The position numbers were made by a program, and so were the translations under genes. A DNA stretch of 64,000 bases from Mycobacterium sp. GA-1285. GTDB taxonomy: Bacteria; Actinomycetota; Actinomycetes; Mycobacteriales; Mycobacteriaceae. The stretch is taken from assembly GCF_001499905.1 (NCBI RefSeq), contig NZ_LQIS01000054.1, positions 124,001 through 188,000 of the forward strand, read 5' to 3'. The notes beneath the pieces were generated by a model. That model was given only the letters and a program-made list of their open reading frames with translations. It was not told where the DNA came from and did not search any database. Numbering within the stretch: position 1 is the stretch's first letter; the number at the start of each line of letters is the position of its first letter. This document shows positions 33,793 through 42,961 of this stretch, piece by piece.

Positions 33793-35123
33793 GGCAGCAC
33801 CGCCGTGATAGTGGTCGGGCCCTCGGGGGGACTGGAGACCGTGAATGTGCCGCGGGCGGCGCGTACCCGATCGGCCAGGCCGCGCAAGCCGGTGGCCAGC
33901 GCGCTGTCGGTGATCTGCGCACCGCCGCGCCCGTCATCGAATACCGAGACATGGAGCTTGTTGTCGGCTTGATCGAGCCGCACCGTCACCACGGCCCGCG
34001 ATGCTCCTGCGTGTTTCGCGATGTTCGTGAGAGTCTCGGCGACAACGAAATACGCGACGGACTCGGTCTCCGCAGGAAGGCTCCGGGGTAGGTCGATGTT
34101 GAGTGTTGTCGAGATTCCCGTGTTCTGTGCGCGCTGCGCCACCGATGAGAGCGCGGCGTCCAGGCCGCGGTCGGACAGGATCGTAGGTGCGATGCCGCGT
34201 ACGACGTTACGCAGTTCCACCAAGGCGGTTTTCGCGTCTTCGTGGGCCTCCGCCATCAGGGTCTTGGCGGTGGACGGGTCGGTGTCGAATTTGGTCTGGG
34301 CGAGGCCGATTGTCATCGCCAAGGAGACGAGTCGCGGCTGCACGCTGTCGTGCAGATCGCGTTCGATGCGGTGCCGCTCGGAGTGTGCTGATGAAACCGC
34401 GCTCTCTCTGGCGTCGGCCAGCGCATCAACCTCGCTTTGCAGCATGGCGGTCGGCGAGGGCGACAGCAGCCACAGGTCGATCTTCGCGTCGAGAATGGGC
34501 GAGAACACGACGATTGCGGCGGCGGCCGCCAACGCGACCGCTGCCAGCGGTAATGCCAGCGCCGGCGAAAGGAAAGACGACCCGGCGTCGTCGCCGCCGC
34601 CCGCGGCGAACGCTGCTGCAGGCGCCAGCAATGCGAACACCAGCAGAGCAAGCGCCAGACCACCGGCCGCGGAATCGAAGACCATCCGGCCGAGATGATG
34701 TATGCAGCCCTTCCAGAACCGCGTGCTGCTGATGTCCAGCCACAGCTGATGGACCCAGCCTTGAAAACCGCTGCGGGGTGAGCTCTTTCGAGCCGGAACC
34801 GGGATATCCATGCCGAATACGGCCTCGCTACGCACCCGCTCGAGCCACTCTGCTCCGCGCATCAGGTACAGGAATGCGATGGCGGCGACGACAAACCCGA
34901 TCACCGTAGGAATCAAGGTGATCCCGAGGATGGCGATCGCGATCGGCACCCACAGCCACACCACGCCGATCGCCGCGCCCGCGATGAAGGACGCGCTGGG
35001 CACGACGCCGATGCGACGACCGAGCGTCGGCGTCGTGACCGTGTCAGCCCTGGTCGGCTCGACCGTTGGATCCGTGACTGCGACCATACCCTCAACGTAC
35101 GGATCGCGGCGACGGGGCGACAT
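33780..35123 (-). CDS. Two-component sensor histidine kinase (HisKA_3 type) with N-terminal sensor domain
   Basis: A 447-residue kinase. The N-terminal membrane region has four hydrophobic segments (about 43-60, 62-88, 152-172 and 188-210) and the intervening WVHQLWLDISSTRFWKGCIHHLG, typical of the actinobacterial sensor domain PF13796. The dimerisation box is SERHRIERDLHDSVQPRL with phospho-acceptor His258. The ATPase part contains TLTNIAKHAGAS, VFDDGRGGA and GLRGLADRVRAARG. Start ATG 35123; ATG 35087 (MVAVTDPT, preceded by GAGGGT) is an alternative. It heads a four-gene operon divergent from the hydrolase gene. Confidence 0.92.
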   Translation of the reverse strand: MSPRRRDPYVEGMVAVTDPTVEPTRADTVTTPTLGRRIGVVPSASFIAGAAIGVVWLWVPIAIAILGITLIPTVIGFVVAAIAFLYLMRGAEWLERVRSEAVFGMDIPVPARKSSPRSGFQGWVHQLWLDISSTRFWKGCIHHLGRMVFDSAAGGLALALLVFALLAPAAAFAAGGGDDAGSSFLSPALALPLAAVALAAAAAIVVFSPILDAKIDLWLLSPSPTAMLQSEVDALADARESAVSSAHSERHRIERDLHDSVQPRLVSLAMTIGLAQTKFDTDPSTAKTLMAEAHEDAKTALVELRNVVRGIAPTILSDRGLDAALSSVAQRAQNTGISTTLNIDLPRSLPAETESVAYFVVAETLTNIAKHAGASRAVVTVRLDQADNKLHVSVFDDGRGGAQITDSALATGLRGLADRVRAARGTFTVSSPPEGPTTITAVLPCAS

Positions 35124-35143
35124 GCCGATTACCGCACAGTTTA

Positions 35144-35162
35144 GGGGGGGATAACCCCCCCC
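35144..35162. promoter_or_regulatory. G-tract/C-tract palindrome in the kinase-hydrolase divergent region
   Basis: Seven G (35144-35150), ATAA, then eight C (35155-35162) make a near-perfect palindrome, 20 bp upstream of the kinase start and about 110 bp from the hydrolase start. Its symmetry and position suggest an operator for the two-component regulator or another dimeric factor. It could equally form a very stable hairpin in the kinase mRNA leader. Confidence 0.5.
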
Positions 35163-35274
35163 TCGTGGCTACGACGGCTGCCAATTCCGACGCTTGCCTC
35201 TTCGAGCGCCGTGTAACCGTAGCCGATATGGGCCGCCGGCCAGACTACTTCACCGCGCGTAGTACCGTCCGACC

Positions 35275-36063
35275 GTGGTGAACCTGGAATTTCAAGACCG
35301 CGGCAGTGGCGATCCGGTGCTGTTCATCGCCGGCCAGGGCGGTGTAGGCCGCACGTGGGATATTCATCAGGTGCCGGCGTTCCGTGTGGCCGGCTACCGC
35401 GTCATCACCTTCGACAACCGGGGCGTCGGCGCAACCGCGAACATGGACGGTTTCGACACTGCGACAATGGTTGCAGACACCGCCGAGTTGATCGAGAAGG
35501 TCGTCGCTGCCCCCGTTCGGATCGTGGCGACGTCGATGGGCTCCTACATCGCACAGGAACTGATGCTGGCCAGGCCCGAGTTGGTAAGCGAGGCAGCGCT
35601 GATGGCCACACGTGGACGTCACGATCGCGCCCGTGAGTTCTTCCGTACGGCCGAAGAGGATTTCGTCGTAGCCGGCATCGAGCTGCCATCGACTTACGAA
35701 GCGAAGCTGCGCCTGCTCGAGAACTTCTCGCCGAAGACCCTGAACGATGATGCCACCGTGCAGAACTGGATCGACACGTTCACCATGTGGCCAACGCAGT
35801 CGACTCCCGGTTTCCGCTGCCAGTACGGCGTCGCGCCGACCACCGATCGGCTGCGTGTCTACCGGGTGATCGCCGTTCCCGTCCTGGTCATCGGATTCGC
35901 AGACGATCTCGTCATGCCTCCGCATCTTGGCGCCGAGGTGGCAGCCGCCCTACCCCACGGACAGTATCGCGAAATCCCCCACACCGGACACCTCGGCTTC
36001 CTCGAACGGCCACAGGCGGTGAACTCGGCCATACTCAACTTCTTCTCTCGTGGCTCCAGGTGA
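35275..36063 (+). CDS. Alpha/beta hydrolase
   Basis: A 262-residue alpha/beta-hydrolase. The oxyanion region is LFIAGQGGVGRTWDIHQ, the strand-5 region is ITFDNRGVGATA, and the probable nucleophile is Ser87 in the elbow VATSMGSYIAQ. The first Gly of the usual GxSxG is Ala here. The acid lies in IGFADDLVMPP and His in EIPHTGHLGFLERP. Substrate unknown. It lies alone between the two-component operon and the mmpS-mmpL cassette, so a link to lipopeptide processing is possible but unsupported. GTG 35275 starts VVNLEFQDRG-like sequence directly after AGTACCGTCC, without a clear ribosome site. Confidence 0.87.
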   Translation: MVNLEFQDRGSGDPVLFIAGQGGVGRTWDIHQVPAFRVAGYRVITFDNRGVGATANMDGFDTATMVADTAELIEKVVAAPVRIVATSMGSYIAQELMLARPELVSEAALMATRGRHDRAREFFRTAEEDFVVAGIELPSTYEAKLRLLENFSPKTLNDDATVQNWIDTFTMWPTQSTPGFRCQYGVAPTTDRLRVYRVIAVPVLVIGFADDLVMPPHLGAEVAAALPHGQYREIPHTGHLGFLERPQAVNSAILNFFSRGSR

Positions 36064-36481
36064 CATGTGCCGCTGACCCTTTCGGGGTGACGAGGCGAAG
36101 TCGCCGCCGGTTGCCGGTGGTCAGCGACTCCCCCTGCCGCACCCCGCGATGGGTCCCTCCGTCACCGGACGGAAGGGTCGGTATGTAATTTGTCCGCAGA
36201 GGAACAAGCGGATACCGTGCTTGAGCGCAGACGGCATGGATTACGATCGCGTATCGCGTTGAGAACAGGGAGATTGTGGAGGCCAGCGGCATGCTTTACT
36301 CGACGAGATCGGGTTTTGCTCCCCGAGGCGATGCGCGTTTGCCGTGACCCCCTACGCGGCTAGCCCCGGATGCTCACCGCATCCACAGCCAAGCCGTCTG
36401 GCGTGTCGCGGGCGATGTGTAGTTGCATGTTCGAGCGACTGATAAGGCGGCGGACATGGAGACGAACGGAGGGGATTCGCG
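36064..36481. other. Intergenic region between the hydrolase and mmpS
   Basis: A 418-bp gap. A hairpin CCCTCCGTC-ACCG-GACGGAAGGG (36155-36177, one bulge) could terminate the hydrolase transcript. The remainder has lower GC than the core region, and short frames without family features. It must contain the promoter of the mmpS-mmpL operon. A 13-codon frame starting ATG 36456 overlaps the mmpS start region. Confidence 0.55.
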
Positions 36482-36913
36482 ATTCTCAGGATCCTGAAGC
36501 GGTTGTGGATCCCGCTACTCATACTCGTGGTGATCGTCGCTGGTGGCTTCACCGTGTCGAGGCTGCGCACCGTTTTCGGATCGGAGAATCGTCCTTCGTA
36601 TGCCGAAACCAAACTCGAGGAGCAGGAACCGTACACCACCAAGACGCTGGTCTACGAAGTGTTCGGCCCGCCGGGAACGTCAGCGGACATCAGCTTCTTC
36701 GATCCCGACGCTGAACCACAGTTCGTCGAGAGCGCAAGCCTGCCGTGGTCTGCGACCTACGACCTCTCCGGCGCTGCAATCGTGGGCAACCTGGTCACGC
36801 AAGGCACTGGCAGCAGCATCGGCTGCCGCATCACGGTCGACGGTGAAGTCAAGGCGGAGCGAACCAGCCAAGGAGTCAACGCGTTCACGTACTGCCTGGT
36901 GAAAGCCGCATGA
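36482..36913 (+). CDS. MmpS-family membrane protein
   Basis: A protein of about 143 residues of the MmpS4 type. It has one N-terminal transmembrane helix (WIPLLILVVIVAGGFTVSRL) and an extracytoplasmic beta domain with YEVFGPPGTSADISFFDPD. It closes GCRITVDGEVKAERTSQGVN ... YCLVKAA, with two conserved cysteines. Between the upstream stop (36443) and TTG 36503 there is no ATG or GTG. The only codon with a proper ribosome site (GGAGGGG at 36468-36474) is ATT 36482, which yields xLRILKRLWIPLL like MmpS relatives. TTG 36503 is the standard alternative. MmpS proteins are accessory to MmpL lipid exporters. The stop overlaps the mmpL start (ATGA). Confidence 0.88.
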   Translation: MLRILKRLWIPLLILVVIVAGGFTVSRLRTVFGSENRPSYAETKLEEQEPYTTKTLVYEVFGPPGTSADISFFDPDAEPQFVESASLPWSATYDLSGAAIVGNLVTQGTGSSIGCRITVDGEVKAERTSQGVNAFTYCLVKAA

Positions 36914-39792
36914 GTAGACCCAACGTGCACCAACGAGCGCCATTCGTCGCTCGGGCGATCCATGTACTGGCTATACCGATCATCCTCGCTTGGGTCGCTA
37001 TCGCGGTCGTCCTCAGTGTCGCCGTCCCTTCACTCGAGCAGGTCGAGAGGGAAAACGCGATAACACTGACTCCTGACGAGGCGCCGTCTTTCAAGGCGAT
37101 GCAACGGATGGGCGAAGTCTTCGGTGAAGCCGATTCCGACAGCGTGGCCATGATCGTGTTGGAGGGGGAGCAGCCCCTCGGCGACGAAGCTCATGTCTTC
37201 TACGACGAGTTGATTCGCCAGTTGAGAGCCGATACGAAGCACGTGGAGTACGTTCGCGACTTCTGGGGGGATCCGCTCACAGCGGGCGCCGCGCAGAGCG
37301 GCGACGGCAAGGCCGTGTACGTCCAAGTGAACCTCAAGGGAAATCTCGGGCAAGCGTCGGCGAATGAATCTGTCGAAGCTGTCAAAGACATCCTGGCGCG
37401 TACGCCCCCGCCGCCCGGGGTCACCGCTTACGTCACCGGTCCGGCGGCGTTCGTTGCGGATCTAGGTGAAAGCGGCAACCGGACAGTCCTGCTGGTCACA
37501 GCGGTCAGCGTCGCGGTGATCTTCCTGATGCTGCTTTTCCTCTACCGGTCGCTCGTCACCGTACTCGTGTCCCTGGTGATGGTTGGGCTGCAACTCCAGG
37601 TCGCCAGGGGTTTCGTCGCATTTCTCGGCGATCAACATATAGTCCTGCTCACTACCTTCGTCGTCAATCTGCTGGTGTCGCTCGTCATCGCCGCCGGAAC
37701 CGACTACGGCATCTTCTTTTTCGGGCGCTATCACGAGGCTCGCCAAGCCGGCGAGGATCGCTTGACGGCCTTCTACACCACATACCGCAGTGTTGGCAAG
37801 GTGGTCCTGGCCTCCGGTCTGACTATCGCCGGTGCCGTTTACTGCCTGAGCTTCACTCGCTTGCCATATTTCCAACCGCTGGGTGTGCCCGGCGCTGTCG
37901 GTGTCCTCGTAGCTGTGGCGGTAGCTCTCACACTTATTCCGGCGGTTATCGTCACTGGGAGCCGGTTCGGGTTATTCGAGCCGAGGCGCAAAGTCCTCAC
38001 CCGCGGGTGGCGGCGAATCGGCACAGCGATTGTGCGCTGGCCCGGCCCTATTCTGGTGGCGGCCTGCGCGGCGTCCCTCATCGGCCTACTGGCCCTGCCG
38101 GGATATAAACCCAGCTACAACGATCAGGAAACCATCCCGAAAGACATCCCCGCCAACATGGGGTACGAGGCTGCCAAGCGTCACTTCCCCCCGGCGCTCA
38201 TGATGACGCCTGATGTGTTGCTCATCGAGAGCGACCATGACATGCGGAATCCGGCCGATTTCCTGATCCTGAACAAAGTCGCCAAGGGCATCCTCGATGT
38301 CCCGGGAATCGCGAGGGTCCAGGGTCCGACTCGGCCCGCAGGAGAGCCGCTCGAACATACGACTATTCCTTATCTCATCAGCATGGGCCAGGCGAGTCAG
38401 CTGCAGACTTTGCCGTTTCAGAAAGATCGTATGGATGACATGCGTGAGCAGGCCGACGAAATGGCCGAGACGATCGCGCTCATGCAACGTATGTACGGCT
38501 TGATGCAGGAGTTGTACAACACCACTCACAGAATGGTCGCTACAACACACGAGCTCGAAGACATCACAAACGAGTTGCGGGACCACGTTTCCGATTTCGA
38601 CGACTGGTTCCGGCCGATCCGCAATTACTTCTACTGGGAGCCGCACTGCTTCAACATTCCTATCTGCTGGTCGCTCAGGTCGATATTCGAAGTGATCGAC
38701 GGAGTCGACAGGATCACCGTCGAGATGCGCGAGCTGGTCACTAACCTCGATCAGCTTGATGCGCTCATGCCGCAGCTGCTTGCCCAGTTCCCCCCCATGA
38801 TCGCGACCATGGAAAGTACGCGGACGATGATGCTGACCATGCACAGCACCATGTCCGGGATGCTCGCCCAGATGGAGGAGGGCGGCGAGAATGCCACCGC
38901 CATGGGTAAGGCCTTCGACGCCGCGAAAAACGATGACTCGTTCTATCTACCGCCGGAGGTTTTCGAGAACGAGGATTTCAAAAAGGTAATGGACGTCTTT
39001 CTGTCTCCCGACGGGAAGGCGGCCCGGTTCCTCATCACCCAACGTGACGATCCGGCATCGCCCGAAGGAATTGCCCGCGTCGAGCCGATTCAGGTTGCCG
39101 CCGAGGAGGCCCTCAAAGGCACTCCCCTCGAGGACGCGAAAATATCGATGGGCGGCACCGCAGCCATGGCCAAAGATCTGGTCGAGGGCTCGACCTACGA
39201 CCTGCTGATCGCCGGAGTCGCTGCGCTTTGTCTGGTTCTCATCATCATGCTGATAATGACGCGGAGTCTCATCGCCGCCCTGGTCATTGTCGGCACAGTG
39301 GCACTCTCGCTGGGAACAGCATTTGGATTGTCGGTACTGATCTGGCAGCACATCCTGGGCATTCAAATCCACTGGGTGGTGCTCGCGATGTCGGTGATTG
39401 TTCTGTTGGCGGTGGGATCCGATTACAACCTGCTTCTGGTTTCCCGTATGAGAGAGGAGATTGGCGCCGGCTTGAACACCGGCATCATCCGGGCGATGGG
39501 CGGTACCGGCAGGGTGGTGACGGCCGCGGGATTGGTCTTCGCGTTCACCATGTTCGCACTCCTGGTCAGCGACCTGCGCACGATGGGTCAAGTGGGTTCG
39601 ACGATCGGATTGGGCCTACTGTTCGATACGCTGGTGGTGCGTGCGTTCATGACGCCGTCTATCGCCGCACTGCTCGGACGTTGGTTCTGGTGGCCGCAAC
39701 GTGTGCATCCCCGTCCCGAGAGTCTGCGCCGACGGTTCGGGAATCGCCCACTCGTCAGTTCGCTGCTGAGACACGAACGCGGGCAGCAGTGA
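36910..39792 (+). CDS. MmpL-family RND transporter (MmpL4a-like)
   Basis: A 960-residue RND exporter with 11-12 transmembrane helices. TM1 is in HVLAIPIILAWVAIAVVLSV, followed by a periplasmic domain and a first TM block with the proton-relay motif VIAAGTDYGIFFFGRYHEAR. A second large periplasmic region contains predicted coiled-coil stretches (DDMREQADEMAETIALMQRM, MMLTMHSTMSGMLAQME) and the cysteines of EPHCFNIPICW. The second TM block has VGSDYNLLLVSRMREE. These coiled-coil-bearing MmpLs include MmpL4/5 and the GPL exporters MmpL4a/4b. It is translationally coupled to mmpS and followed 55 bp later by a second mmpL of nearly the same architecture. Predicted to export the product of the NRPS cluster. 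Confidence 0.93.
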   Translation: MSRPNVHQRAPFVARAIHVLAIPIILAWVAIAVVLSVAVPSLEQVERENAITLTPDEAPSFKAMQRMGEVFGEADSDSVAMIVLEGEQPLGDEAHVFYDELIRQLRADTKHVEYVRDFWGDPLTAGAAQSGDGKAVYVQVNLKGNLGQASANESVEAVKDILARTPPPPGVTAYVTGPAAFVADLGESGNRTVLLVTAVSVAVIFLMLLFLYRSLVTVLVSLVMVGLQLQVARGFVAFLGDQHIVLLTTFVVNLLVSLVIAAGTDYGIFFFGRYHEARQAGEDRLTAFYTTYRSVGKVVLASGLTIAGAVYCLSFTRLPYFQPLGVPGAVGVLVAVAVALTLIPAVIVTGSRFGLFEPRRKVLTRGWRRIGTAIVRWPGPILVAACAASLIGLLALPGYKPSYNDQETIPKDIPANMGYEAAKRHFPPALMMTPDVLLIESDHDMRNPADFLILNKVAKGILDVPGIARVQGPTRPAGEPLEHTTIPYLISMGQASQLQTLPFQKDRMDDMREQADEMAETIALMQRMYGLMQELYNTTHRMVATTHELEDITNELRDHVSDFDDWFRPIRNYFYWEPHCFNIPICWSLRSIFEVIDGVDRITVEMRELVTNLDQLDALMPQLLAQFPPMIATMESTRTMMLTMHSTMSGMLAQMEEGGENATAMGKAFDAAKNDDSFYLPPEVFENEDFKKVMDVFLSPDGKAARFLITQRDDPASPEGIARVEPIQVAAEEALKGTPLEDAKISMGGTAAMAKDLVEGSTYDLLIAGVAALCLVLIIMLIMTRSLIAALVIVGTVALSLGTAFGLSVLIWQHILGIQIHWVVLAMSVIVLLAVGSDYNLLLVSRMREEIGAGLNTGIIRAMGGTGRVVTAAGLVFAFTMFALLVSDLRTMGQVGSTIGLGLLFDTLVVRAFMTPSIAALLGRWFWWPQRVHPRPESLRRRFGNRPLVSSLLRHERGQQ

Positions 39793-39847
39793 TGGTGTCG
39801 GCCGGACCCGCCGTGACTGACCTGATCACCTGCATATTCATGCCCGC

Positions 39848-42709
39848 ATGAGCGATCAACAGCTGAGAAGCAGGCCGCCGTTCATTGCGAGGGCGGTTCA
39901 CCTTTTGTCGGTGCCGATCATCATTGTGTGGTTGGCGATCACCGCGGTTCTGTTCTTCGCCGTGCCTTCCCTGGAACAGGTCGGCAAGGAACGGTCGGTA
40001 TCGCAGGTTCCCGAAGACGCGCCTTCCTACCAGGCGATGAAGCACATGGGCCAGGTGTTCGAGGAATCCGATTCCGACAGCTTCGCGATGATCGTCCTGG
40101 AGAGCGAGCAGCCGCTCGGTGTCGAGGCGCACGCCTTCTACGACGAGTTGATTCGTCAGTTGCAAGCTGACACGAAGCACGTGAACCATGTGCAGGATTT
40201 TTGGGGGGATCCGCTCACAGCGCCGGGCGCGGAAAGTGGTGATCGCAAGTCCGCCTATGTGCAGGTGAATCTCGCGGGAGACCAGGGCGAAGCCCTGGCG
40301 AATGAGTCCGTAGAGTCTGTCCGTGACATTGTGGCGCGAACGGCGCCGCCCGCGGGCGTCACCGCCTATGTCACGGGCCCCGCACCGCTGATGGCGGACA
40401 TGAACAAGGCCGGCGATGACTCGATCCTCAAGATCACCGTGGTCACCGTCATCGTGATTCTCACGATGCTGCTTTTCGTGTATCGCTCGATAGTAACTGT
40501 TATTTGCGTGCTGCTTATGGTCGGCATTCAAGTGCAGGTGGCGCGGGGAATTGTCGCGTTGCTCGCCGACAATGGGATCATCGGACTTTCGACGTTCGCG
40601 GTCAATCTATTGGTATCGCTGGGGATTGCAGCGGGTACGGACTACGGAATCTTCTTTTTCGGGCGTTATCACGAGGCGCGTCAAGCTGGCGAGGATCGGA
40701 TATCCGCGTTCTACACGACTTACCGGAGCGTTACCAAAGTCGTTCTGGGTTCCGGTTTGACTATCGCCGGAGCTATCTATTGCCTGAGCTTCACAAGGCT
40801 GCCGTATTTCCAGACACTGGGCGTCCCGGGCGCGGTGGGCATGCTCATGGTCGTCGCGGTGGCGGTCACGCTGGTTCCGGCGGGAATCGCCGTAGGGAGC
40901 CGCGTCGGCTTATTCGAACCCAAGCGCAAAGTCGCTGTGCGTCGATGGCGGCGCCTCGGTACGGCGATCGTCCGCTGGCCCGCGCCGATTCTGGTTGCGA
41001 CGTGTGCGCTTGCGCTTGTCGGGTTGCTGGCGCTGCCAGGCTACCGAAGCAGCTTCAATGATCGGCAGTACGTGCCGCAGGACATACCGGCCAACGTAGG
41101 GTATGCGGCCGCTGAGCGTCATTTTCCTGAATCACGAATGATGCCAGAGATTTTGATGATCGAGTCGGATCACGATATGCGCAATCCGGCCGACTTCTTG
41201 GTTTTGCATAAATTGGCGAAGCGCGTGTTCGCCGTACCGGGAGTTTCCAGAGTGCAGGGCATCACCCGACCGGAGGGAACCCCGATTGAACGCACATCGA
41301 TTCCGTTCCTGCTGAGTTTGCAGAATGCCGGCCAGGTTCAGATGTTGCCGTTCCAGCAGAATCGAGCAAGAGATATGCTCAAACAGGCCGACGATATGTC
41401 GGTTCTGATAAGCCTCATGGAACGCAATTACGAGTTGATGGTCAAACTTGTCGGCATCACTGACCGGATGGTCGCAAGCGCACATTCGCTCGAGGAGGAA
41501 TTAAACCAGCTGCGGGACCATATTGCGGATTTCGACGACTTCTGGCGGCCGCTCCGCAATTATCTCTACTGGGAGCCGCACTGCTTCAATATACCGATCT
41601 GCTGGGCGATCAGATCGATATTCGATGCGCTCGATGGCGCCGAGCAGATCAGCGTTGTGATGGCCGACCTCCTCAAAGATCTCGATCAGCTACAAGTTCT
41701 CATGCCGCAGATGATCGCCCAATTCCCGCCGATGATTGCCACCATGAAGAGGATGCGGACGATGATGCTGACGATGCACAGCACGATGTCCGGGATGCTT
41801 GCCCAGATGGCTGAGTCCAGCGAGAACGTCACCGCCATGGGCAGAGCTTTCGACGCTGCCAGGAACGACGACTCCTTCTATCTCCCTCCGGAGGTCTTCC
41901 AAAACGAGGATTTCAAGCGCGCGATGGGCCTCTTCTTCTCGCCGGACGGGAAGGCGATGCGCTTGATGATCTCGCATAGAGACGAGCCCGGATCGCCCGA
42001 AGCGATCGCGCGGGTTGACGCCATAAAAGAGGCGGCTGAGGAGGCGCTCAAAGCGACGCCGCTACAGGATGTGAAGATTTATCTCGGTGGGACGGCGGCC
42101 ACGTATAAGGACATGCAACAGGGCTCGACTTACGACCTCTTGATCGCGGGTGTGGCCGCGCTCTGTCTTATTTTGGTCATCATGCTGATCTTGACGCGAA
42201 GTCTCGTCGCGGCGCTCGTCATCGTGGGGACGGTCGCATTGTCGCTGGGGGCCTCGTTTGGGCTCTCGGTCCTGATTTGGCAGCATATCCTCGGCATCGA
42301 GTTGCATTGGCTTGTGCTCGCTATGTCGGTGATCATCCTGTTGGCGGTAGGTTCCGATTACAACCTCCTGCTGGTTTCGCGGATGAAAGAGGAGATTGGC
42401 GGGGGAATAAACACGGGCATCATTCGGGCCATGGGCGGCACCGGCAAGGTCGTGACGAACGCCGGCCTGGTGTTTGCCTTCACGATGATGTCAATGGTGG
42501 TCAGCGACCTGCGCATCATCGGACAAGTCGGCACCACCATCGGGCTGGGTCTGCTGTTCGACACTCTGGTAGTGCGTGCGTTCATGACTCCTTCCATCGC
42601 CGCACTGCTGGGACGTTGGTTCTGGTGGCCCTGGAGGGTGCATCCGCGGCCGGAAAGCGTGAAACACCGCTTGGCGGGAGTCCCGTCGAACGGCGAAACA
42701 TATCCGTGA
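39848..42709 (+). CDS. MmpL-family RND transporter (MmpL4b-like)
   Basis: A 953-residue paralog of the preceding gene, with the same order of helices and motifs. Shared motifs are AAGTDYGIFFFGRYHEARQA, EPHCFNIPICWAIRSIFDAL, MMLTMHSTMSGMLAQMAE and AVGSDYNLLLVSRMKEE. The periplasmic parts diverge more than the membrane segments, as expected for two subunits handling one substrate. Start ATG 39848 (MSDQQLRSRPPFIARAVH). The nucleotide composition is somewhat less GC-rich than in the core genes. It is the last gene of the mmpS-mmpL-mmpL set before a 250-bp gap. Confidence 0.93.
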   Translation: MSDQQLRSRPPFIARAVHLLSVPIIIVWLAITAVLFFAVPSLEQVGKERSVSQVPEDAPSYQAMKHMGQVFEESDSDSFAMIVLESEQPLGVEAHAFYDELIRQLQADTKHVNHVQDFWGDPLTAPGAESGDRKSAYVQVNLAGDQGEALANESVESVRDIVARTAPPAGVTAYVTGPAPLMADMNKAGDDSILKITVVTVIVILTMLLFVYRSIVTVICVLLMVGIQVQVARGIVALLADNGIIGLSTFAVNLLVSLGIAAGTDYGIFFFGRYHEARQAGEDRISAFYTTYRSVTKVVLGSGLTIAGAIYCLSFTRLPYFQTLGVPGAVGMLMVVAVAVTLVPAGIAVGSRVGLFEPKRKVAVRRWRRLGTAIVRWPAPILVATCALALVGLLALPGYRSSFNDRQYVPQDIPANVGYAAAERHFPESRMMPEILMIESDHDMRNPADFLVLHKLAKRVFAVPGVSRVQGITRPEGTPIERTSIPFLLSLQNAGQVQMLPFQQNRARDMLKQADDMSVLISLMERNYELMVKLVGITDRMVASAHSLEEELNQLRDHIADFDDFWRPLRNYLYWEPHCFNIPICWAIRSIFDALDGAEQISVVMADLLKDLDQLQVLMPQMIAQFPPMIATMKRMRTMMLTMHSTMSGMLAQMAESSENVTAMGRAFDAARNDDSFYLPPEVFQNEDFKRAMGLFFSPDGKAMRLMISHRDEPGSPEAIARVDAIKEAAEEALKATPLQDVKIYLGGTAATYKDMQQGSTYDLLIAGVAALCLILVIMLILTRSLVAALVIVGTVALSLGASFGLSVLIWQHILGIELHWLVLAMSVIILLAVGSDYNLLLVSRMKEEIGGGINTGIIRAMGGTGKVVTNAGLVFAFTMMSMVVSDLRIIGQVGTTIGLGLLFDTLVVRAFMTPSIAALLGRWFWWPWRVHPRPESVKHRLAGVPSNGETYP

Positions 42710-42961
42710 GTGACTTTGGCTAGCGCGGTGCCATGCCGGAACGGCCCTTGTGCGGCAGCCGACGAGCGTGAAGACAGCGCTGTTGAAATCTCGCTTCGGT
42801 TGCCTGGCAACGTCGACGTTCGCTGGGGGGATTGATCATGCCGTAGCGATGGTTTGCCGTGTGCGCTCGTAGGCAATGACTTGTAGGCAATGAAACGTTC
42901 AGAGCCAGTGGAACGATTAGAGTCGAGTAAAACCTATCTTACCCGGGGAGGGTGTACACAC

